DNA of 6,145 nucleotides from JBGOUJ01 sp041477005 (GTDB taxonomy: Bacteria > Acidobacteriota > Terriglobia > Bryobacterales > JACQDG01), in assembly GCA_041477005.1 (NCBI GenBank), contig JBGOUJ010000467.1, positions 1 through 6,145 of the forward strand, read 5' to 3'. Below the pieces are notes generated by a model that saw only the letters and a program-made list of their open reading frames with translations, was not told where the DNA came from and made no database searches. Positions 5,877 through 6,145 of the stretch are shown here, piece by piece. A program made the position numbers and the translations under genes. Position 1 is the first letter of the stretch, and every line of letters starts with the position of its first letter.

Positions 5877-5886
5877 CTGCGGCAGG
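5876..5886. promoter_or_regulatory. Short palindrome CCTGCGGCAGG before the M61-type gene
   Basis: CCTGC and GCAGG form an 11-bp palindrome around a single central G, ending 5 nt before the start codon at 5892. It overlaps the only Shine-Dalgarno-like bases (AGG at 5884-5886) and abuts the right arm of the hairpin repeat. It could be a small hairpin hiding the ribosome site, or chance. Confidence 0.2.
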
Positions 5887-5891
5887 TTGGA

Positions 5892-6145
5892 ATGCGCCTC
5901 TCGCTCCTGGCCCTGGTGTGCCTCGCTGCGGCATCGGCGGAAACTCGTTATGAAATCGATCTGGCCAAGGCTCCCTCCCATCGACTGGCTGTTACGGCCG
6001 AGGCCGATTGCGCCAAGGCGGACTGTGATTTTCAGTTGCCGGTGTGGAACGCGACGTACCAGGTCCGCGAGTTTGCGCAGTACGTCAGCGGCTTCGAAGC
6101 GGCGCGGTCGAATGGCGAGGCGCTGCCGCACCGGATGCTGACGCC
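5892..6145 (+). CDS. M61-type (glycyl aminopeptidase-like) secreted peptidase, N-terminal part
   Basis: The reading frame is open from the ATG at 5892 to the right edge, giving 84 complete codons of a longer protein. Residues 1-16 (MRLSLLALVCLAAASA) form a clear signal peptide, so the product is exported. The following ETRYEIDLAKAPSHRLAV, then FQLPVWNATYQVREFAQYVSGFEA (47-70) and GEALPH, matches the N-terminal beta domain of M61 peptidases, where a 'lPvW...Y.vReFa..v..f.a...G..l' pattern is typical. The usual PG after the tryptophan is replaced by Asn-Ala-Thr. M61 enzymes are zinc aminopeptidases; the HExxH site would lie beyond the window, so catalytic competence cannot be judged. The start is preceded by a weak AGG and sits just after the palindromic repeat. 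An overlapping frame from 5740 was rejected. Confidence 0.75.
   Translation, partial: MRLSLLALVCLAAASAETRYEIDLAKAPSHRLAVTAEADCAKADCDFQLPVWNATYQVREFAQYVSGFEAARSNGEALPHRMLT

Noticed and set aside
5740..6141. Plus-strand frame starting MKKCRSHAKTP, 133 codons
   Set aside because: It runs through the palindromic repeat and is out of frame with the signal peptide and M61 motifs that begin at 5892.

Overview
The window is high-GC bacterial chromosome with short intergenic gaps. It carries six recognisable genes (two cut by the window edges) plus the visible tail of an antitoxin-like gene. The gene mix and style suggest Acidobacteriota, perhaps the Bryobacterales/Solibacter group: a secreted ceramidase-like hydrolase, an M61 peptidase, a GT-C membrane glycosyltransferase coupled to dapF, and short ~10-bp-period intergenic repeats. 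This placement is inference from general style; Planctomycetes or Verrucomicrobia remain possible.

Left end (2-758, + strand): the last 60 codons of a small helical protein are followed 4 nt later by a complete AbiEii-like nucleotidyltransferase. This looks like a toxin-antitoxin type pair. Part of the nucleotidyltransferase gene is clearly poorer in G+C than its surroundings, which suggests acquisition by transfer. A 234-nt gap (759-992) without a recognisable gene follows.

Middle (993-3361): a secreted neutral-ceramidase-family protein on the minus strand and a PfkB-family kinase on the plus strand are transcribed divergently. Between them lies a long hairpin with 34-bp arms (21 bp perfect). 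The kinase has an extended -10 box only 9 nt before its ATG and no Shine-Dalgarno sequence, so its mRNA may be leaderless.

Right half (3372-6145, + strand): a 10-bp tandem repeat fills the gap after the kinase and supplies the start codon of a GT-C type membrane glycosyltransferase. That gene overlaps dapF by ATGA, so the two are probably translated together. The DapF protein has Ser where the second catalytic Cys is expected and Gln where the GNPH histidine is expected. A second, different hairpin repeat separates dapF from the start of a secreted M61-type peptidase that runs off the window.

The least-explained material is the set of three intergenic repeats built on ACGC at 8-10 bp spacing, each placed at a gene boundary, together with the active-site substitutions in DapF and in the ceramidase-like protein. 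I see no CRISPR array, phage, insertion sequence, tRNA or rRNA.
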